Made by a program: the position numbers and the translations under genes
Source of the DNA: Benincasa hispida
Lineage: Eukaryota; Streptophyta; Magnoliopsida; Cucurbitales; Cucurbitaceae
DNA length: 64,000 nt
Assembly: GCF_009727055.1 (NCBI RefSeq)
Contig: NC_052353.1
Span: forward strand, 60,993,371-61,057,370
Reading direction: 5' to 3'
Notes under the pieces: generated by a model
Databases searched by the model: none
What the model saw: the letters and a program-made list of their open reading frames with translations, nothing else
Told to the model about the DNA's origin: nothing
In this document: positions 62,826 to 64,000 of the stretch, piece by piece
How the letters are laid out: the number at the start of each line of letters is the position of its first letter
Numbering within the stretch: position 1 is the first letter of the stretch

Positions 62826-63740
62826 CTGCACAAAAAACAGAAGAATGTAAATATAGCACGTAAATGGAACCAAAAAACTGAATGAAGGGTATTAAATCAA
62901 GGTTAAATAACAGGTTTAGTCTCTGAACTTCAACGTTCGTGTCCATTTGGTCCCTAAACTTTCAAAAGTATTTAATAGGTCCCTAAACTTTCAGTTTTGT
63001 ATCTAATAGGTCCCTAAAGTTTCAATTTCATGTTTAGTAAGTTCCTGACAAATTCAAAATTTTAAAGAAACTAATTGATCTAGATATAAATTTGAATTTG
63101 TCTAATTCCTATGGAACGTCACATCTTGAATGCCAACGCCTGTTGCCGTCGGTTGAATTTATGTCTAATTGAACTCTAAACCTTCAATTTGTGAAGAGTA
63201 GATCCCTCCATTATCAAAATTATATATATATATAATAATTTTAAAAAAAAGAAAAAAGTTGAAAGCTCAAGGGTTATCTAGAATGCTGAATTGAGTTCTG
63301 AAGTCTAGAGTTAATATATGTAGAATTAGAAAGTTTGTGTTTGAGGTGCAAAGTGGTATAGTCTGGAGTTAGAAAGTTTGTGTTTCGGGTGGAAAGTTGA
63401 GTTATTAAATCAAGGGTAACTGATGAATTTTTTTGTAATCTAAAAAGTACGATTTTCTAGGGGTTGATTTTGTTTACCCCTCCAATTAATGGCACACATA
63501 TTTTCTCTGATTTTTAACACTCAATTAAGATGTCAACTTAAAACCTTTTACATATATTTTAGAATTTTTTACATTTAACCATTATAATTGAGATAGACAA
63601 AACACTCTTGTTTCATACAAACAACAAAATTGTAATAGACTTTCACATTGATGAAATGTATGAGTGTAATAACCACACAAATCAAGTAGGCCATCAATGG
63701 GTTTAGGCCATTTTATGGCATCTTATGTCAAATTGTAGGT
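62826..63740 (-). other. NUA intron upstream of visible exon 1, with repeat motifs
   Basis: At 62950-63030 the motif GGTCCCTAAACTTTC occurs three times with small changes, a repeat common in plant intergenic DNA. A TA microsatellite lies near 63222. No exon is recognised. Confidence 0.55.
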
Positions 63741-63920
63741 TATGTTTTTTTTTTTTTTTTCCTGAAAGAAAACAAGTCTTTTTATTCATTAAGTCAATGA
63801 AATGAGGCAAATGCTCAAAATACAAAAATACGACAAGATAATACTTTGGATCAGCTGGTGCACCAGGAATTCTCAACTAGATTGACACCCCCTTAGCACC
63901 ATCATCATCTCCTAGGACAA
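63741..63920 (-). mobile_element. LINE 3' end at right edge
   Basis: Minus strand carries GGTGTCAATCTAGTTGAGA, CTGATCC, GAGCATTTGCCTC, hairpin TTCATT/AATGAA with a 5-nt loop, then TTTTC and a long A tail. It may continue toward 64000. Confidence 0.8.
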
Positions 63921-64000
63921 AAATTGAGGACATAATTAGAATGTTTCAGAACAATATATTACAATACAGCCCAGACAAATATGAAGTTAATCAAAACACA

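Noticed and set aside
3490..62825. NUA as a pseudogene because of heavy transposon load
   Set aside because: All 31 exons join in frame with consensus splice sites, including 14- and 16-codon exons, so coding constraint appears maintained.
62950..63030. Three GGTCCCTAAACTTTC repeats as a regulatory array
   Set aside because: The motif resembles a common dispersed plant repeat, and the copies are irregular. No promoter or binding-site logic is visible.

Overview
This is nuclear DNA from a flowering plant, almost certainly a eudicot. It is AT-rich, and its introns are filled with plant L1-clade LINEs, a Ty1/copia element, gypsy-like LTRs and Tourist/PIF-like elements. A cucurbit would fit the look of the LINEs, but that is only an impression.

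The backbone is one host gene on the minus strand. I can trace 31 consecutive coding exons from 62825 down to 3490. Joined, they give 2,916 nt (972 codons) in one open frame, and every visible intron is GT-AG. The protein is a continuous heptad-rich coiled coil that I recognise as the plant nuclear-pore anchor NUA, the TPR/Mlp1/Mlp2 homologue of the nuclear basket. Only the middle of the gene is here: the start codon and first exons lie beyond 64000, and the 3' exons lie beyond position 1. Exons make up under 5% of the window.

The introns hold everything else. Most are about 70-150 bp. Four are huge: 8.5 kb (23899-32418), 10.2 kb (12236-22422), 12.1 kb (40215-52318) and 9.9 kb (52409-62352). 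Three of these hold a long LINE copy: LINE2 (12632-19360, minus, with flanking repeats), LINE3 (43718-49964, plus, nested in a Tourist-like element) and LINE4 (about 54280-58947, plus, 5'-truncated). The 8.5 kb intron holds an ORF1-only LINE piece beside a copia element (25614-30374) that itself carries a LINE insertion. Another LINE (1-2890, minus) runs off the left edge. About 25 shorter LINE pieces, many only the last 50-150 bp of the element, lie in both orientations. None of the LINE or copia reading frames is intact.

Other elements are a 205-bp solo LTR with a perfect 5-bp target duplication (22819-23023), a large GC-rich gypsy-type LTR with a clear TATA box (about 59.0-61.4 kb, plus), a second LTR-like piece (about 53.7-54.23 kb, minus), and two Tourist/PIF-like elements placed end to end and sharing one TTA.

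No bacterial-type system, CRISPR array, tRNA or rRNA was found, and I see no wholly new gene system. The signals most worth a second look are the conserved 3'-terminal hairpin shared by many LINE tails, with compensating base changes; a 49-bp micro-insertion made only of such a tail, between perfect 15-bp duplications; the nested tandem Tourist pair; and a 45-bp inverted repeat in an intron. There is a 20-N gap at 52099-52118 and a single N at 47.
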